In this document: positions 18,734 to 31,076 of the stretch, piece by piece
Layout of the letters: each line of letters begins with the position of its first letter
Numbering within the stretch: position 1 is the stretch's first letter
Source: Pseudomonas sp. G.S.17
Lineage (GTDB): Bacteria; Pseudomonadota; Gammaproteobacteria; Pseudomonadales; Pseudomonadaceae
Assembly (NCBI RefSeq): GCF_038096165.1
Contig: NZ_CP151076.1
Span: 1,302,001 to 1,366,000 of the forward strand
Reading direction: 5' to 3'
Length of the DNA stretch: 64,000 bases
The notes under the pieces: generated by a model
Told to the model about the DNA's origin: nothing
The model's database searches: none
What the model saw: only the letters and a program-made list of their open reading frames with translations
Program-made: the position numbers and the translations under genes

Positions 18734-19408
18734 ATGAAAACAGTCGAAAACAATCAGCCGCTCAACAGCATGGCGAACAAGATTTCCCAGATCGATGAAC
18801 TCTGCGCCAAGGCAAAGATTTTGCCGGTGATCACCATTTTGCGTGATCAGGATGTCCTGCCATTGGCGGACGCGCTGGCCGCTGGCGGCATGACGGCGCT
18901 GGAAGTTACCCTGCGTTCGGCCTTTGGCCTGAGCGCCATTCGGATACTGCGCGAACAGCGTCCCGAGCTGTGTGTCGGTGCCGGGACGATTCTGGATCGC
19001 AACATGCTGGCGGACGCCGAAGCGGCCGGTTCGCAATTCATCGTGACGCCGGGCAGCACGCAAGACCTGTTGCAGGCAGCCCTCGACAGCCCGCTGCCAT
19101 TGTTGCCCGGCATCAACAGCGCGTCGGAAATCATGATCGGCTACGCCATGGGTTATCGTCGTTTCAAATTGTTCCCGGCGGAAATCAGCGGTGGCGTCGC
19201 AGCCATCAAAGCCTTGGGTGGTCCGTTCACTGAAGTGCGCTTTTGCCCAACCGGCGGCGTCAACGCAGACAACCTCAAGAGCTACATGGCGCAACCCAAT
19301 GTCATGTGCGTTGGCGGTACGTGGATGATCGACAACGCGTGGGTCAAGAATGGCGACTGGAACCGCATCCAGGAAGCAACCGCGCAGGCGATGGCGTTGT
19401 TTGATTAA
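18734..19408 (+). CDS. eda: KHG/KDPG aldolase
   Basis: It cleaves KDPG to pyruvate and glyceraldehyde 3-phosphate, finishing the Entner-Doudoroff route. The 224-aa class I aldolase has the catalytic glutamate E57 in LEVTLRS, the Schiff-base lysine K145 in RFKLFPAE, and a phosphate site in CPTGGV. The start at 18734 follows AAAGGA with suitable spacing. It ends the operon before a REP and a terminator. Confidence 0.96.
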   Translation: MKTVENNQPLNSMANKISQIDELCAKAKILPVITILRDQDVLPLADALAAGGMTALEVTLRSAFGLSAIRILREQRPELCVGAGTILDRNMLADAEAAGSQFIVTPGSTQDLLQAALDSPLPLLPGINSASEIMIGYAMGYRRFKLFPAEISGGVAAIKALGGPFTEVRFCPTGGVNADNLKSYMAQPNVMCVGGTWMIDNAWVKNGDWNRIQEATAQAMALFD

Positions 19409-19425
19409 GTCGTGAACGTCCGACT

Positions 19426-19514
19426 GTAGGACCGGCTTTAGCCGGGAGCGGGGTGCTCTGATGGAGCAAATGTGTTTGAAGCACCGACCTCCTCCCGGCT
19501 GAAGCCGGTCCTAC
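19426..19514. repeat. REP pair (GTAGGACCGGCTTTAGCC type)
   Basis: Inverted copies at 19426-19448 and about 19491-19514 flank a roughly 40-bp non-REP loop, just after eda. Confidence 0.85.
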
Positions 19515-19556
19515 GGATGCTTGCGTCAAATCGGTTAATCGTTTGTTGTTGGCTTT

Positions 19557-19589
19557 ACGGTGCGCCCTGGTCCGGCGCACCGTTTTTTT
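19557..19589. terminator. Rho-independent terminator of zwf-pgl-eda
   Basis: The stem ACGGTGCGCC/GGCGCACCGT carries a run of seven T residues on the plus strand. It sits at the convergent junction, ending exactly at the stop codon of the leftward aminotransferase gene. Confidence 0.85.
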
Positions 19590-20788
19590 CACGCCAGTTT
19601 GCGCAACGCTTCAGTCAGCAGCTGCAGATGCGCAGCAGGGGTGCTGAACCCCGGCGTGATGCGGATGCACGGCCCGCAGGCTGATCCTTCCCGCGCCACG
19701 GTGAACAGGTTGTGCTCATCGAGCAAACGTTGCGCCATGCGCTCCTGATCTGCATGCCGGGTAAAACGCAAGGCCGTGATCCCGCAATACAGCCGTGGGT
19801 CGTCCGGCGTCAGTACTTCCACTCCTTCCAGCTCCCGAGCCGGCTTGACCCAAAGGTCGCGCAGGTAGCTCAGTCGTGCGCCTTTGGCGACCGAACCGCC
19901 CATCGCCCGGTGTTCTTCGAAGACCTTGGGCAAGGTCATCCACGCCGGAATATTCGGTGTGCCATAAGGCACCAGCGCCAGGATGTCGTCCTTGCCGTAG
20001 CGGGTATCGCCCATGTCCGCATCAATCGATCCCAGCCGCTCCTTCGCAACATAGATAAAGCCCAGGCTCAGTGGCGCGCCCATCCATTTCTGCAAGTTGT
20101 AACCGGCAAATGCGACGCCCAGCTCATCGAGCCGGAAATCAAGCTGCCCCAGAGCATGAGCGCCGTCGAGAATCACGTCGATGTTGCGAGATTTGGCCAG
20201 TGCGGCAATCGCCTGTACCGGCATCACCAGACCGGTGCGGTGGGTCACGTGAGTCAGCGCCATCAGTCTGAGGCGCGGGTAGCGCTCGAAGGCGGTCTGA
20301 TAGCTGTTCAGCAGGGTTTCGTAGCTGGCCGGATGGACATGATTGATTTCAATCACTTCCACGCCGCGGCTCTTGGCCAGCCAACGCATGGCCGTTTGCA
20401 CGCTGAGATAGTCGAGATCGCTGATCAGCACCTGATCGCCCGGCTGCAACCGGTTGTAGTTGCGAATCAGTGATTGCAGGGATTCGGAGGCGCAGCGGGT
20501 GATAGCGATTTCCTCAGGTCTTACCTGCACCAGATCCGCCAACTGGCCGTGAATGATCTGGCTGTCGATTTCGTCGAACCGGCGACGCACGAACACCGAG
20601 TTGCTGCGGTTCACGTAGTCAATGTTGCGCCGATAGTCTTCCAGCACCTCGCGGGTCATGCGCCCGAAATAGCCGTATTCCAGATTGATCGGGCCTGGCT
20701 CGACGTCATAACGGCCAGCGATGTCGGCCCAGAAAGCCTCATCGCGCGCCTGTTGCAATACCGCAGGGTTTACCGGTGCATAGTCCAT
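19589..20788 (-). CDS. PLP-dependent class V aminotransferase
   Basis: The 399-aa fold-type I enzyme is of the class V aminotransferase (NifS/isopenicillin-N epimerase-like) group. Visible features are ITRCASESLQ (cofactor phosphate loop), DVILDGAHALGQ with the pyridine-binding Asp, and the PLP lysine in GYNLQKWMGAP near residue 235. There is no signal peptide. Substrate is unknown: neither a catalytic cysteine loop like that of cysteine desulfurases nor helpful neighbours are evident. Confidence 0.8.
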   Translation of the reverse strand: MDYAPVNPAVLQQARDEAFWADIAGRYDVEPGPINLEYGYFGRMTREVLEDYRRNIDYVNRSNSVFVRRRFDEIDSQIIHGQLADLVQVRPEEIAITRCASESLQSLIRNYNRLQPGDQVLISDLDYLSVQTAMRWLAKSRGVEVIEINHVHPASYETLLNSYQTAFERYPRLRLMALTHVTHRTGLVMPVQAIAALAKSRNIDVILDGAHALGQLDFRLDELGVAFAGYNLQKWMGAPLSLGFIYVAKERLGSIDADMGDTRYGKDDILALVPYGTPNIPAWMTLPKVFEEHRAMGGSVAKGARLSYLRDLWVKPARELEGVEVLTPDDPRLYCGITALRFTRHADQERMAQRLLDEHNLFTVAREGSACGPCIRITPGFSTPAAHLQLLTEALRKLA

Positions 20789-20805
20789 TGCCGTCTCGCT
20801 TGTGG

Positions 20806-21039
20806 TCAGCCTTCTTTGAATTGACGCGGTCGCGTGCGCAGGGGGTCGAGCAGTTCGGACAAACCGTTGTGGTCGATCTCCTGCATCAACGCCAGCAGAC
20901 CGCCAAGCTCGCTTTTCGGGAAGCCTTCGCGGGCAAACCAGTTCAGGTATTGCCCCGGCAGATCAGCGATCAGCCGACCTTTGTATTTGCCAAATGGCAT
21001 CTCGCGCGTCACGAGCAGTTTGAGTTTTTCCGGGTTCAT
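20806..21039 (-). CDS. DUF3820 family small protein
   Basis: The 77-aa protein contains the conserved opening MPFGKYKGRLIADLPGQYLNWF and ends in an acidic/basic tail. This matches the DUF3820 family (annotated in pseudomonads as a putative quorum-sensing-regulated factor), whose biochemical role is not established. It lies 17 bp upstream of the aminotransferase gene, which it may be co-transcribed with. Confidence 0.75.
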   Translation of the reverse strand: MNPEKLKLLVTREMPFGKYKGRLIADLPGQYLNWFAREGFPKSELGGLLALMQEIDHNGLSELLDPLRTRPRQFKEG

Positions 21040-21260
21040 GGTTGAGCCCCCTTGTCAGTGCGTCCAAGGCATCACGATACGTGCATTCTGCATGCAGGCC
21101 AAAGGACAGTTCATGCAGAAATCACGATGTGTCTGTATGGTTGTTTTTTTAAGTCGTTGAAAAATATATGAATTATTGGAGGTTGAAAGCTGGCACGACG
21201 GCTGCAATTACCTAGATAGCAGAAACTTTCGTATCAACCTGCCATTAAGGAAATTAACCA

Positions 21261-21731
21261 ATGACTGATATCAATAAAGAATCGATCTCTATCCTGAATG
21301 ACCTGATCGAAACCAGCAAAGACGGCGAGAAAGGTTTTCAGACCAGCGCAGAAGACATCAAAAACCCTTCTGTGAAGGAGTTTTTCCTCAGCCGTTCTGC
21401 TGAAATCGCTACTGCCGTACGTGAACTGCAAACCGAAGTACGTGCGCTGGGCGGCGATCCAGAAACTTCTTCCAGCGTCAGCGGCACTCTGCATCGCGCA
21501 TGGGTTGACCTGAAGTCGACTCTGGCGGGTAAAGACGACGTGGCTATCCTCAACGAAGCTGAGCGTGGCGAAGACGTGGCGCTGAAGGCTTACAAAGAAG
21601 CGCTGCAGAAAGCAACTGAGAAGAACCTGCCCGCGAATGTTACTGGTCTGATCCGCAAGCAGCTGGATGGCGTGCAAGCGAACCACGACAAAGTAAAAGC
21701 TCTGCGTAACAGCGCTCGCGCTGCCAGCTGA
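21261..21731 (+). CDS. PA2169-type four-helix-bundle protein (DUF2383)
   Basis: The 156-aa soluble, highly helical protein matches the DUF2383/PA2169 four-helix-bundle family: MTDINKESISILNDLIETSKDGEKGF at the start and repeated Glu-rich helices (EIATAVRELQTEVRALGG). The fold is ferritin-like, and the function is unproven though often stress-related. It stands alone with AAGGAAA before the ATG and its own terminator. The upstream sequence is AT-rich, suggesting a dedicated strong promoter. Confidence 0.8.
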   Translation: MTDINKESISILNDLIETSKDGEKGFQTSAEDIKNPSVKEFFLSRSAEIATAVRELQTEVRALGGDPETSSSVSGTLHRAWVDLKSTLAGKDDVAILNEAERGEDVALKAYKEALQKATEKNLPANVTGLIRKQLDGVQANHDKVKALRNSARAAS

Positions 21732-21780
21732 GATTGAGCCAGCGCCTGCCAACTGACGAGTTGGCGGGGCGACTCAATAC

Positions 21781-21808
21781 AAAAACGCCAGCCAGTCTGG
21801 CGTTTTTT
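21781..21808 (+). terminator. Rho-independent terminator
   Basis: AAAAACGCCAG/CTGGCGTTTTTT forms a tight hairpin ending in T residues, downstream of the DUF2383 gene. Confidence 0.85.
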
Positions 21809-21873
21809 ATTGCCCGGGATTTCTTGGGTTGGAAAGGTGAATCGTTGGAGCGAGACTTGCCCGCGAAGGTCCA

Positions 21874-21931
21874 TAGGAGCGACTTTAGTCGCGAGGGCGT
21901 CAATTGTCCTCCCGGCTAAAGCCGGTCCTAC
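21874..21931. repeat. Hybrid REP overlapping the end of the diguanylate cyclase gene
   Basis: The left arm TAGGAGCGACTTTAGTCGCGAGG is paired with the right arm CTCCCGGCTAAAGCCGGTCCTAC. The TAG stop codon of the leftward cyclase gene (21928-21930) is part of the REP. Confidence 0.85.
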
Positions 21932-23430
21932 AGATCGCACGCCTCCACCCGATTGCGCCCCAGATCCTTGGCTTCATACAGCGCCTTGTCTGCGGCATTG
22001 AGCAAATCCCGCAACAATACCTCGCTGGTCACCACCGTACAGGCAATGCCGACGCTGATGGTGACCGGCTGCGTATCACCGCCATAGGTGGGCAGGGCCT
22101 GAACCCCCTGACGAATTTTTTCGGCGAGGAGTCTGGCGCCGACAATGTCGGTTTCGGGCAGCGCTACGACAAACTCTTCGCCGCCGTAACGTGCCACGAA
22201 ATCACTGGGCCTGCGCAGATTGCGCTCAATCGCCAGGGCGACATTGCGCAACACCTCATCGCCGCCGTGATGCCCATGACGCTCGTTGAAGGCTTTGAAG
22301 TTATCCACATCGATCATCAACACCGCCAGCGGTTTGCCTGAGCGCATGGCCCGCAACCATTCGGCCCTGAACACTTCGTCCAGCTTGCGCCGGTTGGCCA
22401 GACCGGTGAGCGCATCGGTCTCGGCACGCACCTTGAGTTCGGTCTCGGCATGCCGACGCAGGCCTAATTCCCGGCGCAGTAGCATCGCCAGGCCAAAAAT
22501 CCCCAGGCACAACACGCTGGTCGCCAGCCCGACCAGCAGCGCGTTGCGGCGCCAGATGGCGTAAACCTCATTGACTGACTGCCCGACCACGACGATCAGC
22601 GGCAGGTTGCCAACATGGGAGAACGTAAACAGGCGCTCTTTTTTGTCCAGGGATGAAACGCTGATAAAGCTGCCGCTGCCTTCCCTGAGAATGCGCTGGA
22701 AGTTGGACGACTGGCTCAAATCCTCGCCGATCAGGTCCCGGCCATCCAGGTCGGGATGGCGCGCCAGCAGCAAACCTTTGGTGGTGAACAGGTTGACGTT
22801 GCTGTCTGGCCCGATGTCCAGCGTGCGAAACAGCTGCTTGAAATAAACCAGGCGCATGGCACCGCTGGCAACACCCAGGAACGAGCCATCGGGTGCCGAC
22901 ATGCGTCGGCTGAAGCTGATGCACCAGTCCTTGAAACCCCAGCGGGTTTTGAAGGGGCCATCGACTTTCATGTCGAGCGATGGGTCCTTGGCATGGCTCT
23001 GAAAATGCGGTCGGTCAGACAGGTTTTCTGTCCGGGGCACAATCGACGTGGAGTCGGCGAGGATATAACCGTCCTGGTCCAGCAACAGCAGATCACCTTT
23101 GAAGCGCGCCGAGGTAAACCGGTCGAACAGAACCAGATGCCGCAGTTCCGGGTCAATACTCATCAAGCCGGGATGTTGCCAGGCGCTGATCATGCCCTGC
23201 AACGAGGTGTCGTAAAGTTCGGCATTGCGCAACACGTCGGCGTCAATCAGTCGCACGATATTGGAAGCAGCGCGAGCAGCATTCTCATTGGCCTCGCGGT
23301 GTTCCCGACTCAGCAGCGAAATGATGATGAGTAACAGCGCCACCACGGCGATGACGCTTCCGCAGATCAAAATAACTTCCGGTCGGCGCCATGTTTTTCG
23401 TAATTCTTGCTTGGGAAGAGGAGCCGTCAT
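21928..23430 (-). CDS. Membrane diguanylate cyclase with extracytoplasmic Cache sensor
   Basis: This 500-aa inner-membrane protein should make c-di-GMP from two GTP. Transmembrane helices lie near residues 17-42 and 285-312, bracketing a periplasmic double-Cache-like sensor (LLLDQDGYILADS near 120). A cytoplasmic GGDEF domain follows, with active-site GGEEF at 416-420 and DVDNFKAFNERHGH upstream. The RxxD inhibitory site is not evident. It is monocistronic. Its stop codon lies within a REP. Confidence 0.9.
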   Translation of the reverse strand: MTAPLPKQELRKTWRRPEVILICGSVIAVVALLLIIISLLSREHREANENAARAASNIVRLIDADVLRNAELYDTSLQGMISAWQHPGLMSIDPELRHLVLFDRFTSARFKGDLLLLDQDGYILADSTSIVPRTENLSDRPHFQSHAKDPSLDMKVDGPFKTRWGFKDWCISFSRRMSAPDGSFLGVASGAMRLVYFKQLFRTLDIGPDSNVNLFTTKGLLLARHPDLDGRDLIGEDLSQSSNFQRILREGSGSFISVSSLDKKERLFTFSHVGNLPLIVVVGQSVNEVYAIWRRNALLVGLATSVLCLGIFGLAMLLRRELGLRRHAETELKVRAETDALTGLANRRKLDEVFRAEWLRAMRSGKPLAVLMIDVDNFKAFNERHGHHGGDEVLRNVALAIERNLRRPSDFVARYGGEEFVVALPETDIVGARLLAEKIRQGVQALPTYGGDTQPVTISVGIACTVVTSEVLLRDLLNAADKALYEAKDLGRNRVEACDL

Positions 23431-23585
23431 TGCACGGGGAGCGCTCGATGAAAAGCGGATCAGACTTAAGGTGTTGTATTAATTGAAATTTCTTAAGTGA
23501 TCGGCATAAAGGTGAGAAGCAGGTCCGGTATTTATAACCTCATATGGATAGCACGCAACAGCCACCGCCGGATGGATCGGTTTTT

Positions 23586-24962
23586 TCAGGTGCCCAGACT
23601 CAGCGGCAAATTGATCCCGAATGTATTCAGCCCGGCCTGACTGCGCACGAACACCGTGCCGCCGTGCATCAATGCAATCGCCTTCACAATGGCCAGGCCC
23701 AGGCCATGATTGGCGCCGCTGTTACTGCGCGAAGCGTCCACGCGGTAGAAACGCTCGAACAATTTAGGTAGATGTTCTTGGGGGATCTCGCTGCCGGGGT
23801 TGGCCACTTCGATGCTCACGTGGTCCAGGTGCTCGACGATATCGACCTGGATCACCTGCCCTGGCTCGGTGTGCTGCACGGCGTTGTGCAGCAGGTTGAT
23901 CAAGGCCCGGCGCAGATGGGCTTTTTCGATGGGCACGCTGGCATCTCCATTGACCTGGACTTGCACCTGAGCGTCTTCGAGGATGAAGTCCAGATAGTCC
24001 AGCGTAGTCGCCACTTCCTGCGCCAGGGACGCGCAGGTCAGTTCGGTGACCTTGCTGCCCTGGTCAGCGCTGGCTAGGAACAGCATGTCGTTGATGATCG
24101 AACGCAGCCGTTCCAGTTCTTCGAGATTGGATTGCAGCACTTCGAAATAATGCTCGGCCGAGCGGCCGCGCGTCAGGGCGACCTGGGTCTGGCCGATCAG
24201 GTTGGTCAGCGGCGAGCGCAGTTCATGGGCCACGTCCGCATTGAACGACTCCAGGCGTGCATAGGCTTGCTCGACGCGCTCCAGCGTCGAATTGAACGAG
24301 GTGACAAACTGGTTCAATTCCGGTGGCAGCGGTGACAGCTGCAGGCGACCGGATAGGCGCGGCGGGGCGAGTTTCTGCGCCTCCAGCGACAGGCTGGTCA
24401 AGGGCCGCAGGCCAATGCGCGCCACCCAATAACCGAGCAGCGAAGCGAGTGTTATGCCAACCGCCGCGAGGCTGATCAGGGCGGTCAGCAGCGAGTGCTG
24501 GGTTTGCCAGAAGGTTTCGGTGTCGATGGCGATGAGAAAACGCAACGGCGGCCGTTGATCCTTGGCGGCAAACTGACTGAGCAGCACCTTGAACGGAAAC
24601 TCATGGCCGCTGAGCTGCAAATCGCGCATGCCCAGCGGGCCATTGGCGAACGCGCGAATCTCGGCGTCAGGATTGCCGAACTCATACGCCGGGTTGTCGC
24701 TGACGACCCAGAAGTGCAGACGCTTGTCTTCCTCGCTGAGCAGTTTGAGCTTGGCGTTGATCTTGACCCAATGCTCCGGAGTGCCGTAGCGATTGACTGT
24801 TGATTCCAGTACGCTGTAGCGCGCATCCACTTCCGCCTCGGGCAACAGGCCCAGGCCTTTGTCGACCTGCAAATACAACGCCCAGCCGATCAGGGTGAAG
24901 ACCAACAAGGCGACCACCGCAAACATGGCGCTCAACCGCAGCGCGATGGAGTCAGCTTTCAC
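23586..24962 (-). CDS. Sensor histidine kinase, CusS/CopS-like
   Basis: The 458-aa inner-membrane kinase has transmembrane helices near residues 11-31 and about 165-185, with a periplasmic segment between them. HAMP, the phospho-acceptor in DVAHELRSPLTNLIGQ, and the ATP-binding boxes NLLHNAVQHTE and NHGLGLAIVKAIA follow. The best start is GTG at 24962 (VKADSIALRL), overlapping the regulator stop by 11 bp. It resembles heavy-metal sensor kinases, but the ligand is unknown. It partners the regulator upstream and may control the RND pump. Confidence 0.85.
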   Translation of the reverse strand: MKADSIALRLSAMFAVVALLVFTLIGWALYLQVDKGLGLLPEAEVDARYSVLESTVNRYGTPEHWVKINAKLKLLSEEDKRLHFWVVSDNPAYEFGNPDAEIRAFANGPLGMRDLQLSGHEFPFKVLLSQFAAKDQRPPLRFLIAIDTETFWQTQHSLLTALISLAAVGITLASLLGYWVARIGLRPLTSLSLEAQKLAPPRLSGRLQLSPLPPELNQFVTSFNSTLERVEQAYARLESFNADVAHELRSPLTNLIGQTQVALTRGRSAEHYFEVLQSNLEELERLRSIINDMLFLASADQGSKVTELTCASLAQEVATTLDYLDFILEDAQVQVQVNGDASVPIEKAHLRRALINLLHNAVQHTEPGQVIQVDIVEHLDHVSIEVANPGSEIPQEHLPKLFERFYRVDASRSNSGANHGLGLAIVKAIALMHGGTVFVRSQAGLNTFGINLPLSLGT

Positions 24963-25629
24963 TGCGGTTCTCCAGTACGTAGCCCATGCCGCGAATGGTG
25001 TGCAGCAGTTTTTGATCGAACGGCCCGTCCAGTTTCGCCCGCAGACGCTTGATCGCGACTTCGACGACATTGGCGTCACTGTCGAAATTGATGTCCCAGA
25101 CCATCTCGGCAATCGACGTCTTGGAGAGGATTTCCCCATGCCGCCGCGCCAGGACACTGAGCAGCGAAAACTCCTTGGCGGTCAGATCCAGACGGGTGCC
25201 GGCGCGGGTGGCCTTGCGGCTGATCAGGTCGATCCACAGATCGGCAATGCTGATTTGCACGGGCTCGTGGGCGCTGGTGCGCCGGGTCAGGGCTTGCAGA
25301 CGGGCGACCAGTTCAAGAAAGGAAAACGGCTTGCCGAGGTAATCATCGGCGCCTTCGCGCAGGCCGCGAATCCGGTCGTCCACCTGTTCCCGCGCGGTGA
25401 GCATGATCACCGGCGTTTGCTTGCGCGCGCGCAGAGCCCGCAGCACACCGAAACCGTCCAGACCGGGCAGCATGACGTCGAGAATGATCACGTCGTAATC
25501 GCTCTCCAGGCTCATGTGCAAACCTTCGATGCCTTCGCGGGCCAGATCGACGGTGTAACCCTGTTCGGTCAGGCCGCGATGCAGGTAGTCCGCGGTTTTT
25601 TCTTCGTCTTCGATAATCAGGACGCGCAT
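24952..25629 (-). CDS. Response regulator, OmpR/CusR-like
   Basis: The 225-aa protein is receiver plus winged helix: acidic pair ED at 7-8, phospho-acceptor D51 in VIILDVMLPG, switch lysine in DDYLGKPFSF, and DNA-binding C-terminus ending IRGMGYVLENR. MRVLIIEDEE is the standard opening, so the start is the ATG at 25629. It resembles CopR/IrlR/CusR metal regulators. It lies between the RND pump and its kinase on the same strand. Confidence 0.87.
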   Translation of the reverse strand: MRVLIIEDEEKTADYLHRGLTEQGYTVDLAREGIEGLHMSLESDYDVIILDVMLPGLDGFGVLRALRARKQTPVIMLTAREQVDDRIRGLREGADDYLGKPFSFLELVARLQALTRRTSAHEPVQISIADLWIDLISRKATRAGTRLDLTAKEFSLLSVLARRHGEILSKTSIAEMVWDINFDSDANVVEVAIKRLRAKLDGPFDQKLLHTIRGMGYVLENRSES

Positions 25630-25651
25630 GGGGCAACTCTCCGCGAAACTG

Positions 25652-25757
25652 TTGGAGCGACCGGGGTGGCGTTCCACCTTGCCCGCGAAGGGGGCGGGAC
25701 ATCCCACGGATCTCTTGCGTCAGATAGACCGCAATCGCGAGCAAGCTCGGCTCCAAC
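25652..25757. repeat. REP-like inverted pair
   Basis: TTGGAGCGACC...CCGCGAAGG on the left and CGCGAGCAAGCTCGGCTCCAAC on the right form a diverged inverted pair between the permease and regulator genes. It may separate pump and regulator expression. Confidence 0.65.
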
Positions 25758-25780
25758 AGGTCCTGTGCTCTGAAAAGTGT

Positions 25781-28890
<3,110 letters not shown>

Positions 28891-28894
<4 letters not shown>

Positions 28895-30051
28895 CGTGCG
28901 GTCTCCAGATTGCCTGCCGTGGTTTGCGGCGCGGCATCACTCATCACTTCAATACGCGAACCGGCCTTGAGCCGGGACTGGCCATCACTGACCAGCACAT
29001 CCCCGGCACGCGGACCGGTGATCAACGTCAAATCGCTGTCCTGATACAGCACTTGTACCGGCACCACTTCGACTTTGTCGCCAGTGACCCGATACGCGAA
29101 GTGCTGCTCCATGCCGCGCTGAACCACTTGCGGCGGGACTTTCAAGGCATCGCGTTCGATGCCGGTCTGGATCTTCACCGTGACCAGTTGACCCGGCCAG
29201 AGCAGTTGCTTGGGATTGCTGAACTCGGCCTTGGCGCGAATGGTGCCGGTGGTGGCCGAAACCTGGTTGTCGATCAGCGTCAGCTTGCCTTCACCCAGCA
29301 AGCTGCCGCTGTCGCCATCACCCAGAAAAGCCTTCACCGCAGCGGGGGTGCTGGAGACGGTCAGGCTGTGCAAGGTCGGCAGCATCTGTTGCGGCAGGGA
29401 GAATTCCACGGAAACCGGATCAATCTGGGTGACCGAGAACAGCCCTTGAGCATCGCTGACTCGCAGGAAATTGCCCTCGTCGACATTGCGAATGCCGACC
29501 CGACCAGTCACCGGCGAGCGAATCTGCGTGTAGGAAAGCTGCACCTGTGAAGCGCTGATGGCGGCCTGATTGCCCATTGCCGTGGCCTTGAGCTGCTGCA
29601 CCAATGCCTGCTGCTGGTCGAAAGTCTGTTTGGAAATGCCGTTGTCATCGCTGAGCAGCTTGTAGCGCTTGAGATCCAGTTGCGCGACGTCCAGTTGCGC
29701 CTGGCTTTGCGCCAGCTGGGCTTTGGCTTGATCCAGCGTGGCGCGGATCGCCCGATCATCAATGGTCGCCAAAAGATCACCGGCCTTTACCGCCTGGCCT
29801 TCCTTGACCAGCACTTTGGTGAGGATGCCGTCCACCTGCGGCCGAATAATCACACTGTGCAGCGACAGTACCGAACCTATCCCTGTCACGTAACGCGGCA
29901 CATCCTCCTTGACCACACTCACCACTTTGACCGGAACCGCAACGGGGGCGCTGACTTTGGCCGTGGCGGGGCGGGTCAGGGTCCAACTGGCTACCCCGAT
30001 CAAGCCTGCGATGACAATAACGGCAATGACGGTTTTGGTCTGTCTACGCAT
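28891..30051 (-). CDS. RND efflux membrane-fusion protein, MdtA-like
   Basis: The 386-aa periplasmic adaptor has an N-terminal anchor helix (TVIAVIVIAGLIGVASWTL, residues 7-25). A barrel-sandwich/lipoyl half is visible (VDGILTKVLVKEGQAVKAGD), then a coiled-coil hairpin (residues about 105-165), the second lipoyl half (YTQIRSPVTGRVG) and a beta-barrel. It links the downstream permease to an unlinked outer-membrane channel. It is the first gene of the leftward operon. Confidence 0.91.
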
Positions 30052-30354
30052 GCGAGTGGCGCCGGAGGGTGGAGGAAAATGAGGAAGTCGGAAATAGGCC
30101 TCCTTTATAGCCTGCCAATCCGGTCATGAGAATGACTGCAACCTGTCAGAATTGTCAGCAAGCGGCAAAAGGCCACCGAGCCAGCATCAAGAAATCATCC
30201 GCACGGACGATATCCCGGAATGAGAGGTGCGTGATTGGCAAAAGCGCAACTTGTCTTTCGGAACTATCCTACAAATTTCTGTAGGGATTTCTTACGGACG
30301 TAACTTGCACCGATCTCATTCTTTTTTTGCTGATGGAATAGCGGAGTCATTGCA
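30052..30354. other. Divergent intergenic region, efflux and fimbrial genes
   Basis: I see no gene here. An inverted repeat CCTACA-N6-TGTAGG lies at 30269-30286, followed by TTTCTTACGG. It is a possible operator or part of the promoter of the small fimbrial-like gene. The stretch next to the gene is T-rich. Confidence 0.4.
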
Positions 30355-30747
30355 ATGAAAAATGAAACGCCTCGCGTGGAACGATTTTCCAAAGTTGCTT
30401 TGTGTGTGCGAAAGATATCTGTGCTGCTTATTACCGCTCCGCTGTTATTATCTCCGGTCATGGCATTTTCGAATAACGGAGCAATTGCTTTTCGCGGACA
30501 GGTGACCAACCCCGGTTGTGCGGTACAGTTTTCGACGGATTCCATAGTCACGCAAAATGTGCGCTATGTGGAAGTTTCAGATCGGCTCACGCTCAAGGTC
30601 AATACATTGTGCAATGTCTGCGATGGGGAAGTTGTGCCGTTTTCTGTCCGATATGAGGCGGTGGCAATCAGCGCTGCACAGGGTATTGGCGCTCAAACCA
30701 CAGTGGTAGAAGGGCGCGTTGGAATTATCACGCTTACCTATCAATAA
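30355..30747 (+). CDS. Small type 1 fimbrial-like subunit
   Basis: The 130-aa secreted protein has a long signal region (residues 1-38, hydrophobic LCVRKISVLLITAPLLLSPVMA). The mature part opens GAIAFRGQVTNPGCAVQF, typical of fimbrial subunits with an N-terminal cysteine. It ends ITLTYQ, with the penultimate tyrosine of chaperone-usher pilins. A CNVC pair near 82-85 is unusual. It is separated from the main cluster by 329 bp, so it may be a minor subunit or a separately regulated pilin. Confidence 0.65.
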   Translation: MKNETPRVERFSKVALCVRKISVLLITAPLLLSPVMAFSNNGAIAFRGQVTNPGCAVQFSTDSIVTQNVRYVEVSDRLTLKVNTLCNVCDGEVVPFSVRYEAVAISAAQGIGAQTTVVEGRVGIITLTYQ

Positions 30748-31076
30748 TTACGACAAGCGTTTCGGGGTTTGCGCGACGATATAGCTTGGTGGGCAGGGTG
30801 ATTCATTGCGCGGATGGGAAAGAGTGCGGCGCAAATATTCAGATGAAGAGGTGCGAAGTTTTTCCTGACCTTTTTGCTAAAGTATTGGCTCGATACCTTG
30901 TATTTGCTGGGCGATCCGAGGAAACCGTTTTATCCTACGGAAAGTTCACGCGCGTCCCGTTGGAAATTCACTCGTATTAAAGTAACGATGCTGACAGCGA
31001 TCAAAAACATCGAACCCTATAGTGCGTGGCGTCCGATTCAGGGCATACACGGAATAATACAAGGAACGTTGTTAGC
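30748..31076. other. Intergenic leader of the fimbrial operon
   Basis: There is no convincing gene. A 64-codon frame at 30786-30980 shows no recognisable features and has no ribosome site. The last 60 bp before fimA are AT-rich with AAGGAA at 31061-31066, presumably carrying the fimbrial promoter and leader. Confidence 0.4.
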
